Part shown: positions 6,993 through 16,412 of the stretch, in pieces | Position numbering within the stretch: the first letter of the stretch is position 1 | How the letters are laid out: every line of letters starts with the position of its first letter | Assembly (NCBI GenBank): GCA_028285205.1 | Contig: JANQQA010000018.1 | Span: forward strand, 1-59,307 | Reading direction: 5' to 3' | Origin: Bythopirellula sp. | GTDB lineage: Bacteria; Planctomycetota; Planctomycetia; Pirellulales; Lacipirellulaceae | DNA: 59,307 nt | The notes under the pieces: model-generated | Seen by the model: the letters and a program-made list of their open reading frames with translations, nothing else | The model's database searches: none | What the model was told of the DNA's origin: nothing | Position numbers and translations under genes: made by a program

Positions 6993-9572
6993 TTGGACGA
7001 GCTATTCGTTTTTCTACTGGGTCTAATTGCGGCAGTGATCGTGTTCATCGTGCCGATTCTCAGCTATCGCGCAGCGCGGCGCATCGAGCAGGACCAAATT
7101 CGGGAGTTCGCTTCTCTACGCACCTTGATACGCAATCTGGAGCGCAAGGTACAAGCAGTAGCTGGAGAAGAACGTTCAGTCACCGAAACGCAGGAGGCAG
7201 TCCCGGAGGAACCTCAGGGTAAGCCCAAGACCACCGAGACCAAGGAGTACGTAAAGCCGGAGTATGCTGAATCACCCGTGCCATCCACGCCAGTTTGGAC
7301 TGGGCTAGCTTCGCAAGCCGCGCAACCGGAACCGATAGGTCCGGGAACTCTGCCCGGTGAAACGATGCAGCCCGAAGATGATTCTCCGTTTGCCGCACCC
7401 GTAACGAAGTCTTCGGTACCGCTCGAGCCGAGTCGTTTTGAGATCGCCGCCAAGGAGACGTTGCGCAAAATCTGGAACTGGATCATTGTGGGCGAAGAGC
7501 ACATACCCGAAGGGGTCACCATGGAGTATGCCGTGGCAAGCCAATGGTTGCTGCGGCTTGGCGTGCTGGTGTTGGTCGTGGGTGGCGGCTTTTTCTTGAA
7601 CTATTCCATCGAACGAGAGTTCATTGGGCCTTTGGGGCGAGTAGCCATTGCCGCGGTTTCCGGCCTGTTACTAATGATCGCCGGGACACGGATTCTTGGT
7701 AAGAAATACCATCTACTCGGGCAGGGACTATTGGGAGCCGGGTTGGCACTGCTTTACTTTAGCGTCTTTGCAGCCGCTAATTTCTATCACCTCATCGACA
7801 CGACCGCTGGTTTTGGGCTGATGGCGACCATCACAGTCTTAGCTGGCGGCATCGCGGTGCGGTTTGATTCGATGCTTGTGGCAGTACTTGGCATTATCGG
7901 CGGTTATCTCACGCCGGTGCTGATCCCATCGGAAGCAGTCAACTTTCTCGGTCTCTATGGCTACCTGCTGTTTCTTGGCATCGGCGTACTGGGAATCTGT
8001 TACTGGAAGAACTGGCCGCTGGTGAATTACCTCAGTTTCATTGGTACATTCGCGCTGTTCTTCACGTCGATGCGGGCGTACGACGTGCAATACTTCTGGG
8101 AAGTATTTCCGTTTCTGGTGGCCTTCTTCGTGCTCTTTTCCACGATGACCTTCCTTTATAAGCTGGTTCGGCAAGAAAAATCGAACTTGCTGGACTTGAT
8201 CGCCATGTTCGTCAACGCCGGTGTCTTCTTCGCTGTCGGCTTTAACATGGTTGATAACGCCTTCGGTCGCACATGGGTTGCGGCTCTTTCTTTGGGACTT
8301 ACCGGTTTCTATATCGCTCATATTTACTACTTCCTTCGTACCAAACTGGTCGATCGTGAGTTGTTGGTTTCGTTCGTGGGTCTAGCCACTTTTTTCCTGG
8401 CGGTGACAATGCCCATCGTACTATCGCGGCAGTGGATCACAGCCAGCTGGTCACTCCAGGCGGTTGTGCTCTTGTGGGTCGCGGGCAAACTGAACAGCAA
8501 CTTTGTCCGTCAAGCGGCATTGTTGCTCTTCGGAATCGTGCTATTGCGATTCTGTTTGTTTGATCTGGGGAGACAGTTCTCGGGCGACCTCGCTCAGATG
8601 GCGACGAGTAGCTATCTGAAGGTGCTGGCGGAGCGGTTGTTGGCTTTTGGTGTTCCTGTCGCTTCTTTTGCTATTGCCTACCAGATGCTCGGCCAGCCGA
8701 CCGTAGAACAATCTGACGCCGAGCCGGATGGCGCTGACATACCGATGACCTTTGGCTCAGCAAACGATTTTCAAGTCGGACTTTCCCAATCATTCGCGCT
8801 CCAAGGATTTGTCTGGGCAGCCGTCGCGATGGCGTTCTTATACCTCCATTTAGAGATCAACCGTACTGTGAGCTTCTTCTATGCTCCTGCACGTTGGCCC
8901 GCGCTCACCTTGTTGTGGATCGGTGCGGCGGGTCTGTTGCTCTGGCAATACGTCCGTACTGCGAGCAGCGTAATCTTGAAGTTGCTGGGAATCGCTGCCG
9001 CTTGCATTGTGGCCAAACTCATCTTCTTGGATCTTCCATCATGGGGGGTAAATGACGAGTTCATTTACGCAGGCGACTACTCATTTCGCGATGCGGTCAT
9101 GCGGCTGATTGATTTTGGAGCCATCGTCGGCTTCTTCGGCGGAGCTTACTCGCTTATGGCTGGCAAAGAACATTCGCAACAGATTCGACAGAATCTCGGT
9201 TTCGCATCGTTAGCAATGTTGTTTATCTATCTCACCCTCGAGGTGAACAGTTACTTGCATTCGTTCTATCCAGGCTTGAGAGCGGGGGGAGTCTCGATTC
9301 TCTGGGCTTTGTTTGCCTTAACGCTCATTGTCCGCGGCATCACTCAGCAACTCAGTCCGCTGCGGTACATCGGCCTGCTGCTCTTCGCGATCGTCTCGTG
9401 CAAGGTGTTCTTCGTCGATTTGGCCCAACTCGATCAGTTATGGCGGATTGTGGCCTTTGTTGTCTTGGGAATCCTGCTCATGGCGGGCTCGTTTACCTAC
9501 TTGAAGTACCAGGATACTTTTGCTGCTGGCGTCTCGAAGCCAGGCGGAGATGCGAAGGAAGGACTCAAATGA
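6993..9572 (+). CDS. DUF2339 polytopic membrane protein
   Basis: 859 residues starting at a TTG placed about 7 bases after a strong GGGGGAGG ribosome-binding site; no ATG fits. After a first helix (LFVFLLGLIAAVIVFIVPIL) comes a short coiled-coil segment (residues 28-60, RAARRIEQDQIREF) and a proline-rich linker. From about residue 185 to the end it is nearly all transmembrane helices, with the family block YAVASQWLLRLGVLVLVVGG and VRFDSMLVAVLGIIGGYLTP. DUF2339 proteins are very large integral membrane proteins of unknown function, often paired with a DUF3999 gene, as here. The stop overlaps the next start as ATGA, which suggests translational coupling. Confidence 0.85.
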   Translation: MDELFVFLLGLIAAVIVFIVPILSYRAARRIEQDQIREFASLRTLIRNLERKVQAVAGEERSVTETQEAVPEEPQGKPKTTETKEYVKPEYAESPVPSTPVWTGLASQAAQPEPIGPGTLPGETMQPEDDSPFAAPVTKSSVPLEPSRFEIAAKETLRKIWNWIIVGEEHIPEGVTMEYAVASQWLLRLGVLVLVVGGGFFLNYSIEREFIGPLGRVAIAAVSGLLLMIAGTRILGKKYHLLGQGLLGAGLALLYFSVFAAANFYHLIDTTAGFGLMATITVLAGGIAVRFDSMLVAVLGIIGGYLTPVLIPSEAVNFLGLYGYLLFLGIGVLGICYWKNWPLVNYLSFIGTFALFFTSMRAYDVQYFWEVFPFLVAFFVLFSTMTFLYKLVRQEKSNLLDLIAMFVNAGVFFAVGFNMVDNAFGRTWVAALSLGLTGFYIAHIYYFLRTKLVDRELLVSFVGLATFFLAVTMPIVLSRQWITASWSLQAVVLLWVAGKLNSNFVRQAALLLFGIVLLRFCLFDLGRQFSGDLAQMATSSYLKVLAERLLAFGVPVASFAIAYQMLGQPTVEQSDAEPDGADIPMTFGSANDFQVGLSQSFALQGFVWAAVAMAFLYLHLEINRTVSFFYAPARWPALTLLWIGAAGLLLWQYVRTASSVILKLLGIAAACIVAKLIFLDLPSWGVNDEFIYAGDYSFRDAVMRLIDFGAIVGFFGGAYSLMAGKEHSQQIRQNLGFASLAMLFIYLTLEVNSYLHSFYPGLRAGGVSILWALFALTLIVRGITQQLSPLRYIGLLLFAIVSCKVFFVDLAQLDQLWRIVAFVVLGILLMAGSFTYLKYQDTFAAGVSKPGGDAKEGLK

Positions 9573-11026
9573 CCATGGTAATTTCACGAAGTCTTACAGC
9601 ATTCGTTGTGCAATGCCTTTTGGCGATTATCTGGTCGACGTGCTCTGTTCAACTCTTAGCGGGGGCAACGCAAAATCGTTTGCAATGGTCTAAGCCAATT
9701 GCCCTACCAGAGTTAACGAGCGAAGAGTTGGTGGCGGTCACTTTCGATACGGACGTATATTCAGCCACCCAACCTCAATATCAAGACGTCCGTCTGCGAG
9801 ATGGCGAGGGACAAGAGGTGGAGTTTATCGTCCGTCACGCCCGAGGAAAACGTACGGTCGTCGAAAAGCGTTCATGGCCAGCTAACGACATTAAACTCAA
9901 GACAGTAGGAAACAATGCTCTGGAGATTACGCTCGAGATCGACACCGAAAAGTACCCCGATTGGCCACTCGCACTAAGGTTGAGTACACCGCTGAAGAAC
10001 TTTCAGCATCGCGTACGATTGGCGGCATCACTCGACAAAGCCGATTGGGTTTTACTGAGCGAAGACTTAGTCTTCGATTATTCACAGTTCATGCCGGTTC
10101 GCGACACGGAGCTACTGCTTCCAGCGGATGCCGAGACGCAGTTGCCGGAAGTTCCCCGTTATTACCAGATTACAATTGACGAAGTCACTCTAGAGCAACA
10201 GTCGCAATTGATGGAACTAACCCGCAACTTCCAAGGTAAGGAGGAGACCAAGCGATCGGAGCGGATCACCGTCAATCGCCAACCATTCCGGATCGACCGC
10301 ATTGACTTGTGGAACGACGAGTTCCAGCGTGACGTGCCTGCCGATCTGAAGGTTGAGTATGGATTGACGGTCCAGCAGATTGAAAGCGACGACACGAAGC
10401 AGGAAACCTACGTTGTCATTTCAGCGCAGCGGGAACCGCTGACCGGCATGCGGTTGGAAACGCCGGCCCGCAACTTCAGTCGGTCGGCGCGAGTCGAGGT
10501 TTGGCGAGAGCCGGCTCGCGGCGGCTCGACCGATCCCAAGAAAAACTGGCGTCGCATCGGTACTGCTCAGTTGAAGAGCATCGACTTCCGGACCCTGCAA
10601 GAAGACCAATTGGCTATCGGATTCAGTGAGACACGGGCCGTCAAGTATCGTCTGGTGATTGAGAATGCCGACAGCTCACCGCTGCCTGTGGGTAGAGTCG
10701 TGGGCATCGGTCCTGGTTACCAGGCCGTGTTCATGGCCAAGCCGCAAGAGTCGTATCGACTGGACTATGCCAACGACAGCATCGAAGCGCCACGCTACGA
10801 CACAATGGCGATTCGAGCCTCACTCAGCGAAGGTTTTCTCCCAGCAGCAGGCATACTTGGAGACGCAGAGGAGTTGGATGTTGCTCCCGAGCCGGTCGAG
10901 CCACTGTGGAAACGACTGTTGGCAAATGGCCCGTTTGTTAGCACAGTGATCGCCGCCCTGGTCCTCATGCTGGGACTAGGGCTCTATCGCGCAGCACATC
11001 AAATCGATGCTCCGCCGCAGAAATAG
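9569..11026 (+). CDS. DUF3999 exported protein
   Basis: 485 residues from the ATG in the ATGA overlap with the DUF2339 gene. An N-terminal hydrophobic export segment (AFVVQCLLAIIWSTCSVQLL, ending near LAGA) precedes a long beta-rich extracytoplasmic region. LPELTSEELVAVTFDTDVYS, then QPQYQDVRLRDGEGQEVEF, match the 'rdlRvvd..G.evPy.l' opening of DUF3999. A single helix near the C-terminus (GPFVSTVIAALVLMLGLGLY) anchors it, leaving a short cytoplasmic tail. In other bacteria DUF3999 sits beside DUF2339, so a shared membrane complex is a fair inference. Biochemical role unknown. Confidence 0.75.
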   Translation: MTMVISRSLTAFVVQCLLAIIWSTCSVQLLAGATQNRLQWSKPIALPELTSEELVAVTFDTDVYSATQPQYQDVRLRDGEGQEVEFIVRHARGKRTVVEKRSWPANDIKLKTVGNNALEITLEIDTEKYPDWPLALRLSTPLKNFQHRVRLAASLDKADWVLLSEDLVFDYSQFMPVRDTELLLPADAETQLPEVPRYYQITIDEVTLEQQSQLMELTRNFQGKEETKRSERITVNRQPFRIDRIDLWNDEFQRDVPADLKVEYGLTVQQIESDDTKQETYVVISAQREPLTGMRLETPARNFSRSARVEVWREPARGGSTDPKKNWRRIGTAQLKSIDFRTLQEDQLAIGFSETRAVKYRLVIENADSSPLPVGRVVGIGPGYQAVFMAKPQESYRLDYANDSIEAPRYDTMAIRASLSEGFLPAAGILGDAEELDVAPEPVEPLWKRLLANGPFVSTVIAALVLMLGLGLYRAAHQIDAPPQK

Positions 11027-11486
11027 ATGCCCAGCATCCGCAAAAATCGCCAACTTCAATTCCGCGGACATGTGCCTGCTTGAGCATCCCCCACAAATGC
11101 CATTCGATTGCAGCGCGAATAAAGGGTCGTACAACCCACCAACAGCCGACGAGAACACCGATCGACTCTCGGAGCTTCGTAACGGCGGTGACAATGTCCG
11201 ACCCCTCCAACCGCAGTCATTAATCGCGTGCGGAGTGAAACTCCCGTGGCATCTACGGCACGCCTGCGGAAACTGCACCAGGACGATGAAGCCGACGCGT
11301 CAAATGAATTCGCTCAATCCGCGTCGGACTATCTGACCGACGCAGACTCGGAAATCCTGTTTCTGAGCGAAGTGTGCCACACCGCCGTTGCTTTGGGCAG
11401 GCCCCTACCTGAGCCGGATAACGCACACCTAAGCCACCTCAGCGATGAACAGTTCAACAGTCGCGCTATTGCTTGCTCCTGTCAAT
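11027..11486. other. Intergenic region with unsupported short ORFs
   Basis: ORFs such as 11228-11512 have no recognisable domain. One weak feature: GCGGAAACTGCACCAGGACG followed by ATGAAGC around 11267-11293 partly echoes the GGAAACTG...CGATGAAG pattern of the repeats at 89-142 and 570-622, but it lacks the middle. No terminator-like hairpin with a T-run was seen between the convergent genes. Confidence 0.35.
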
Positions 11487-12377
11487 CTAAAGTGAGCACA
11501 GCAAACCTTTAGATGACCGTTTGACAAGTCCAAAGGAGAAACACAGAGCCACAAGGCAAATGCTGCTTGGCTCGGGAATAACAAGAGTAATCGAACTTAT
11601 TAGAAAATGACCATCAAAGCCTATATCGTTGGTTGAATCGCCAAATCCAACGATTCCTGTAGACATGAAACCAGGTCGCTCCAAAGCCAGTATGCCATTC
11701 GCATATACTTGAAGGTGGTTGGATTCCGTGACGGAAATGCGGTATGCATTCAATTGACGAGTATCGATATCGAATGTCGATGTTCGATCTCCAAATCCGA
11801 TTCGATCTTCTTCGAAGGTGATCATCGTGTCTCGCATGTATCGGTCGAAGAAAAACGGCGGAGCAGCGTTGGTCATAGCCAATGAAAACCCAATACCGGC
11901 ATCGTGTGGATTGCTCTTGGCTGCGATTACCTGCAGGTCAAATTCCACGTAAAAGGCATTTCCAGCGGAAATCCCGGAGTCTTTTCCCCAAAAATGCATG
12001 GGACCTTTCACGGAACTACTCGAAGGACCGGCAACTTCAATTGTACTCATCTCGTACATTGAGCTGGTCAAAGACTCGACCAATGGGCCGCCTAATTGCG
12101 ATGAACCATTTACACCCGTAGAGAAAAGCCATTGTTGCTGAGACGGGAACATGGATGTATCCAGCAGCAATATTGAACCGCTCGACTGGGTCGTTGCCAG
12201 GACAGAACACGGCGAACTGACCACTACAAGTAGCGAGACAATTCTTCTCAGGGTAAAAAACGCAGTTTCGTGAACTTGATGCTTCGACAGGAGAGTTTTA
12301 CCTGACAAGACCGAATGTGACACACAAGAAATGTAGCGTCGACGGAATGCAGAGATATATGCCAAGTTCTGTTCCAT
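11487..12377 (-). CDS. PEP-CTERM sorted exported protein
   Basis: 296 residues. The chosen start (12377) follows an AAAGGAGG ribosome-binding site by about 7 bases. The N-terminus has an unusually long basic region before a hydrophobic signal segment (RRIVSLLVVVSSPCSVLA). The body is a beta-sandwich-like domain of unclear family (strands such as NAFYVEFDLQVIAAKSN and AYRISVTESNHLQVYANGIL), reminiscent of a laminin-G/concanavalin-like fold. The C-terminus is a PEP-CTERM tail: VIPEPSSICLVALCFSFGLV followed by KRSSK. Exosortase-dependent processing and surface display are expected. No adjacent partner gene. Confidence 0.75.
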   Translation of the reverse strand: MEQNLAYISAFRRRYISCVSHSVLSGKTLLSKHQVHETAFFTLRRIVSLLVVVSSPCSVLATTQSSGSILLLDTSMFPSQQQWLFSTGVNGSSQLGGPLVESLTSSMYEMSTIEVAGPSSSSVKGPMHFWGKDSGISAGNAFYVEFDLQVIAAKSNPHDAGIGFSLAMTNAAPPFFFDRYMRDTMITFEEDRIGFGDRTSTFDIDTRQLNAYRISVTESNHLQVYANGILALERPGFMSTGIVGFGDSTNDIGFDGHFLISSITLVIPEPSSICLVALCFSFGLVKRSSKGLLCSL

Positions 12378-13423
12378 TTCATTGCCTCCTTTAAGAAAGC
12401 AATTGCCTACGTCCGTCATTCCCCAGTTGGAAACTATTGTAGCAGACTTGACTCTTGGTTCACATAAAATGCGTCTTGAACAACAAAGCCGATAGGCAAA
12501 AGTTGTACTTTTGACCTTAGATTCTAGAACCCACTGACAGCCAGCCTATTAAACTAGTGGGAGTCACATCCACCTCGCTCAAAACGCGAGGTTCCGAACG
12601 TACTTCGGCCAATAGGCCGACGCACTTTTCGACTTTTCGCAATCCGCACCGGCTTGAAACTCCTCACGCACTTCGCCGCCACTCGGACTCTCCCGTTCGC
12701 ACCGTGGGTAAGAATGCCTGACGATACTCCACTGCGATTGGGCTCTTCGCTGGTGGCAACTTCTATTCGAACATCTCGATCACTTTGGTCGCCTCAATCC
12801 AATTAGTCTGTCGGCGGCTGGTTGGTACTTTGTTGGTGAAATTGGGCCAACCAATCGAGTAGAATTGGCCGCAGACTACCAACCGGACTGCGGTCGGTAT
12901 GAGCTGACCGGCGCCTGTCGCGCTCGTGGGGGTGGACTCAGCTGCGGTGCTGCAATTGCCGGGAGCGAGCCCGGCTGCCCAGCAGACTTTTCGGACAAAA
13001 AGGACACCGGTTCTTTTTGCCCTAAGTTGTTGTCTGACTTGGGATTAGCAATTGGGAGGATGTGACTTTTCGGGCACTTCGTAGTCCCAAAGTCCGAAAA
13101 TGCACGTCCTCACGCGGGTCGATTGTGCCTGTAAGGTATTGATATATATGACGTTATGAAAAAAGCAGACTGCCGGAGACCGGCGACATTTAGGACACGG
13201 GACGAGTGTTCGTTGAGTGTCGCAAAAATCCCATTTGGGGGGTGAGGCGGCGAGATTGCAGCCGGCGTAAGCAGTGAAACCTGTTGTCTGCGAACGATTT
13301 ACGTAGCCGGTCCGTATCACATTGGGCTGGCTGGGCCGCAGAGATACAATGACCAGCACAAGCCACACCACCAGCGAGCAGAGCATGACCCCGACCATAG
13401 CCACCGATCAGGAGGACGCCGTG
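12378..13423. other. Kilobase-long divergent intergenic region
   Basis: About 1 kb between divergent genes with no supported coding sequence. Observed: a perfect 7-bp hairpin at 12572-12592 (ACCTCGC, loop of seven, GCGAGGT) with no T-run, and an AT-rich stretch around 13135-13165 that could hold a promoter for the rightward hydrolase gene. The ORF at 12865-13065 is not credible. A decayed gene is possible but cannot be identified. Confidence 0.4.
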
Positions 13424-14476
13424 ATGCGAAGGACCCAGCGGACGAAAAAGCGAGGACGTCAAATCAACTGGTTGGCGTTGATCGTGCTTGAGGGCTTGTT
13501 CTTGCTGCTGCTCTCGTACTCGACGGCACGAGCCGAGACGGGGTTGCTCGGGCTGCGCGGTCGGACGCTCGGCGGGCCGTTCACGTTCTCCGATGAGATG
13601 GTACATCAAGGCTGGCGAATCCAGAAGCACGCTGTCATCGGTCACCATCGGCTGATCGATCCCAACAACGAGCGTCGCGCACGGGGCAGCTTCGAGCACT
13701 GCATGGAAGAATTTCAGAAGCTTAAGGTGGCGGAGAACATTCCGCCAATGCCGAAAGATGTCGTGGTCGTGTTGCACGGCTTGGGTGCTTTTCGCCAGTA
13801 CATGGAGCCACTCTCGGACTATCTGCGGCAGGAGGGGGGGCTCACGGTCGTCAACGTCGGCTATCCCTCGACGATGGCGGATATTGGCGAGCATGCGAAA
13901 ACCCTGACCAACGTCATCAAGAACTTCGAGGGAGTCGAGACGGTCAGCTTCGTCGCGCACAGCATGGGCAACATTGTGATCCGCCACTGCTTGAACGACC
14001 TGGCCGGGCTACCGCCCAGCGAACAACCAGAAATCACCTACAAACGCTTCGTGATGATCGCACCTCCCAACCATGGCGCGGTGGTCACGGAACGACTTAA
14101 CGAGAACGGACTGGGAAGAATTGCCCAACTCGTAGTGGGCGACGCGGTGGATCAACTCAATCCGGAGAAGGGCTGGCCTACGCTCGAGCCCAGATTGGCC
14201 ACGCCCGACTTTGAATTCGGCATCATCGTCGGCGGTCAAGGCGACGATAAGGGTTACCTCGACGCACTGCCCGGCGACGACGATATGTTGCTCTCGGTCG
14301 CGACTTCGAAGTTAGTCGGAGCGAGTGACTTTGCCCAAGTGCAAGGCGTACATCAGACGTTGCCGAAGCAAGATCAGGTGCAGTCGTACGCACTGCGATT
14401 CCTGCAGACGGGAGCTTTTATGCCCTCAGGAAGACGGAACCCGCTTGCTGAAGAGGACGTAGAACTGGCCCGATAG
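13424..14476 (+). CDS. Exported alpha/beta hydrolase (lipase-like)
   Basis: 350 residues. GGAGG at 13411-13415 sets the start at 13424, after which come a basic N-terminus and a hydrophobic segment (WLALIVLEGLFLLLLSYSTA) ending ARAET, a signal peptide or anchor. The hydrolase core begins near residue 105: VVVLHGLG (oxyanion-hole strand), then AHSMGN, the nucleophile elbow around Ser, and PPNHGA, a block common to triacylglycerol lipases of the PGAP1/lipase-2 type. Candidate Asp and His follow in the C-terminal third (DDDMLLSVATSK, GVHQTLP). Substrate unknown, probably an ester or lipid in the periplasm. Its last 51 bases overlap the 3' end of the opposite-strand hydrolase. Confidence 0.8.
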   Translation: MRRTQRTKKRGRQINWLALIVLEGLFLLLLSYSTARAETGLLGLRGRTLGGPFTFSDEMVHQGWRIQKHAVIGHHRLIDPNNERRARGSFEHCMEEFQKLKVAENIPPMPKDVVVVLHGLGAFRQYMEPLSDYLRQEGGLTVVNVGYPSTMADIGEHAKTLTNVIKNFEGVETVSFVAHSMGNIVIRHCLNDLAGLPPSEQPEITYKRFVMIAPPNHGAVVTERLNENGLGRIAQLVVGDAVDQLNPEKGWPTLEPRLATPDFEFGIIVGGQGDDKGYLDALPGDDDMLLSVATSKLVGASDFAQVQGVHQTLPKQDQVQSYALRFLQTGAFMPSGRRNPLAEEDVELAR

Positions 14477-16096
14477 AACGATCGCCAGGCCCAGACCGCA
14501 CTGATACCAGAGTTGGTAGCCTGTGCCTTCTGTCGTTGGCGACGGTTCAACCGTCTCAGCGGTCATGTTGAGCTGCGGTTGCTCCGTGGGGCCCATTGCT
14601 GCGAGATCTTCCTCAGCTTCGGAGCTCATGAGATGTGCGGACGTCATCGGTTGGTTCCCATGCATCGGGGCATTCCAATCGACGACCATCGCTGCGTCGT
14701 CCAGTGGTGGCGGTGAAGGCCGTCGCTCCACCGAGCGAGCCGAAGCAAGGACCATCGCGCTATCGAGCGGACTGAGGCCCGCCACTGTGGTTTGTCGTCG
14801 GCTATTGAGTTGAAATTCGCTGCGGCTCATGCCTTCCATGAACGCAGGATCGAGTTCGGCATCGTGGAAGGCGAACGGCTCCTCGACGACGAGTTCATCC
14901 TCCTCGACCAACGAACCGTCGTCGTCGAGCTGCTCGTCACTGAGTAGTTCAAGGTCCAGATCGAAATCTTCCGATGGCAAGCTGGCTTCCGTGGGAATCG
15001 GTGAGTTCATCGAGGGAACGGGCGAGAGAGTATCATGTTGCGGGAACGACAAACAACACAACGCAGCCACAAACTTCACACTCTTCAGGTGCGGAGTCAG
15101 ATAATGCGAAGTACCTACATCGTCGGTCATCGTCTGTTGGCAGAGCTTGTTGCGATACACACCAAGGCGGTTAGCGTTGACGCCCAGCACGCCGATTGCT
15201 TTCTTGCACCGCCACGAAGTCTTGGGCCATTTTTTAAGTGTGCGGTCCTTGATGTTGCGGGTCACATAGACCTTCTCCGCCGCGACGAACGTCTGTCCAT
15301 AGCGGTTGCCAGGGTTGAGCATATCGTGATCGAACGCTCCCGAGATCGCACCGACGCGCAGATTCGGTCGCTCGACCGCCGCACCACCCTCCAACGTCAG
15401 CCCTCGCAGACAGCCTCCGCCGATAAAGTGTGCCGCTCCCGAGGCCGTGATGGCGCCGTAGCTATGCCCCGCCATCATCACGCGCTGCGACAAACTCATC
15501 ATGTTGACCAGCTTGGCCAGATAATAGCTTTGATACTCCGAATAGACGTACTTGATGCGCAGGTTTTTCTCGATCATCTCTCGCACACGGAGACCCTTGG
15601 TCTTGTACACGCGCTCGGCCGGCCACGACCAGTAGACCAGCCGCTTCGGACCAGGGCAGCAGCGCATCTTGCAGTAGATCTGCCAGCACTGTTTCATGGC
15701 GTTCTTGTGGTTCAGACTATTGCCATGCACGAAGAACATCGTGGGCATCGTGGATTCCTGAGCCAGGAAAGATTCACGACTTTCACGAACCCAGCGACGA
15801 CATTCACGATCGTAGCGTTTATAGATCAATCGCTCAAAACCGCAGTCGAGGTTCTTGCAGCGGGGAGCGCAGCGGGTGTTAACCAACCACAGTTCCGGCA
15901 GGGAGTGGCAACAGCGCTGCGAACAACGGCAGAGATTGCACTCGTCGCATTGATCGGGAGTGCAGTACTGCGCCGATGTCGAGTGCACCAGCGGCCCCAA
16001 CGATAGGACTGCGGCTAGCAAGCCCCATACAGTACATCGGGGGAAACGGAAGCGAAGCAAATCACCAGGGGTGACGTCACGGAGAGCGCCAAACAT
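14426..16096 (-). CDS. Exported cysteine-rich alpha/beta hydrolase with C-terminal membrane helix
   Basis: 556 residues. A signal peptide (CTVWGLLAAVLSLGPLVHST, cleavage near SAQ) is followed by a cysteine-dense segment (CTPDQCDECNLCRCSQRCC, residues 45-63, with more Cys to 85). The hydrolase part has FFVHGNS at the oxyanion strand and the nucleophile elbow MAGHSYGA. The second half is an acidic, low-complexity linker (DFDLDLELLSDEQLDDDGSL) ending in a hydrophobic helix and basic tail (IVLSGQFYVLFSKRVPSS). The Cys-rich start suggests disulfides or surface cross-linking. Function and substrate unknown. It converges on, and overlaps, another alpha/beta hydrolase gene, though the two proteins share little beyond the fold. 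Confidence 0.7.
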   Translation of the reverse strand: MFGALRDVTPGDLLRFRFPRCTVWGLLAAVLSLGPLVHSTSAQYCTPDQCDECNLCRCSQRCCHSLPELWLVNTRCAPRCKNLDCGFERLIYKRYDRECRRWVRESRESFLAQESTMPTMFFVHGNSLNHKNAMKQCWQIYCKMRCCPGPKRLVYWSWPAERVYKTKGLRVREMIEKNLRIKYVYSEYQSYYLAKLVNMMSLSQRVMMAGHSYGAITASGAAHFIGGGCLRGLTLEGGAAVERPNLRVGAISGAFDHDMLNPGNRYGQTFVAAEKVYVTRNIKDRTLKKWPKTSWRCKKAIGVLGVNANRLGVYRNKLCQQTMTDDVGTSHYLTPHLKSVKFVAALCCLSFPQHDTLSPVPSMNSPIPTEASLPSEDFDLDLELLSDEQLDDDGSLVEEDELVVEEPFAFHDAELDPAFMEGMSRSEFQLNSRRQTTVAGLSPLDSAMVLASARSVERRPSPPPLDDAAMVVDWNAPMHGNQPMTSAHLMSSEAEEDLAAMGPTEQPQLNMTAETVEPSPTTEGTGYQLWYQCGLGLAIVLSGQFYVLFSKRVPSS

Positions 16097-16412
16097 AGCG
16101 TTTCATCCTGAAATCAAAGGTCGCAAGGCGGGGGAGTGCGGTGGGAGACCGTCGCGGCTACCAGTCCTGGCAGTCCAATCCCGAGCGATGGCTAAGTGAA
16201 ATCACTAGCCGCAAGGAGATCAACGATCTGTGAAAAGATACCTCACGTTGCGTCTACGCAACGGGTTGGCGCGGGATATGTTGCGAGAATTCAACTCACG
16301 CCGCCGCGACAACCGTCACAGCCCTATCAACGCGACGGCCAAAAATACCGAGTAGCGACAGGCCGGATAATCGGTAAAGTTAAGTGCTGGAAGCAAAGCT
16401 TACTGCTTCAGT
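16097..16412. other. Intergenic region upstream of the minus-strand hydrolase
   Basis: Spacer of 316 bases between two genes on the minus strand. It should contain the promoter for the 14426-16096 gene. No repeat, hairpin or credible ORF was found; the frame at 16196-16702 is an antisense shadow of the next gene. Confidence 0.4.

Noticed and set aside
12572..12592. Hairpin as a transcription terminator
   Set aside because: The 7-bp stem has no T-run on either strand and lies between divergent genes.
13190..13987. A 265-codon minus-strand frame
   Set aside because: Antisense to the alpha/beta hydrolase with a good ribosome-binding site and active-site motifs; no motif of its own.
15035..16006. 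A 323-codon plus-strand frame opposite the Cys-rich hydrolase
   Set aside because: His/Arg-rich translation with no motif; the opposite strand has a signal peptide and a nucleophile elbow.
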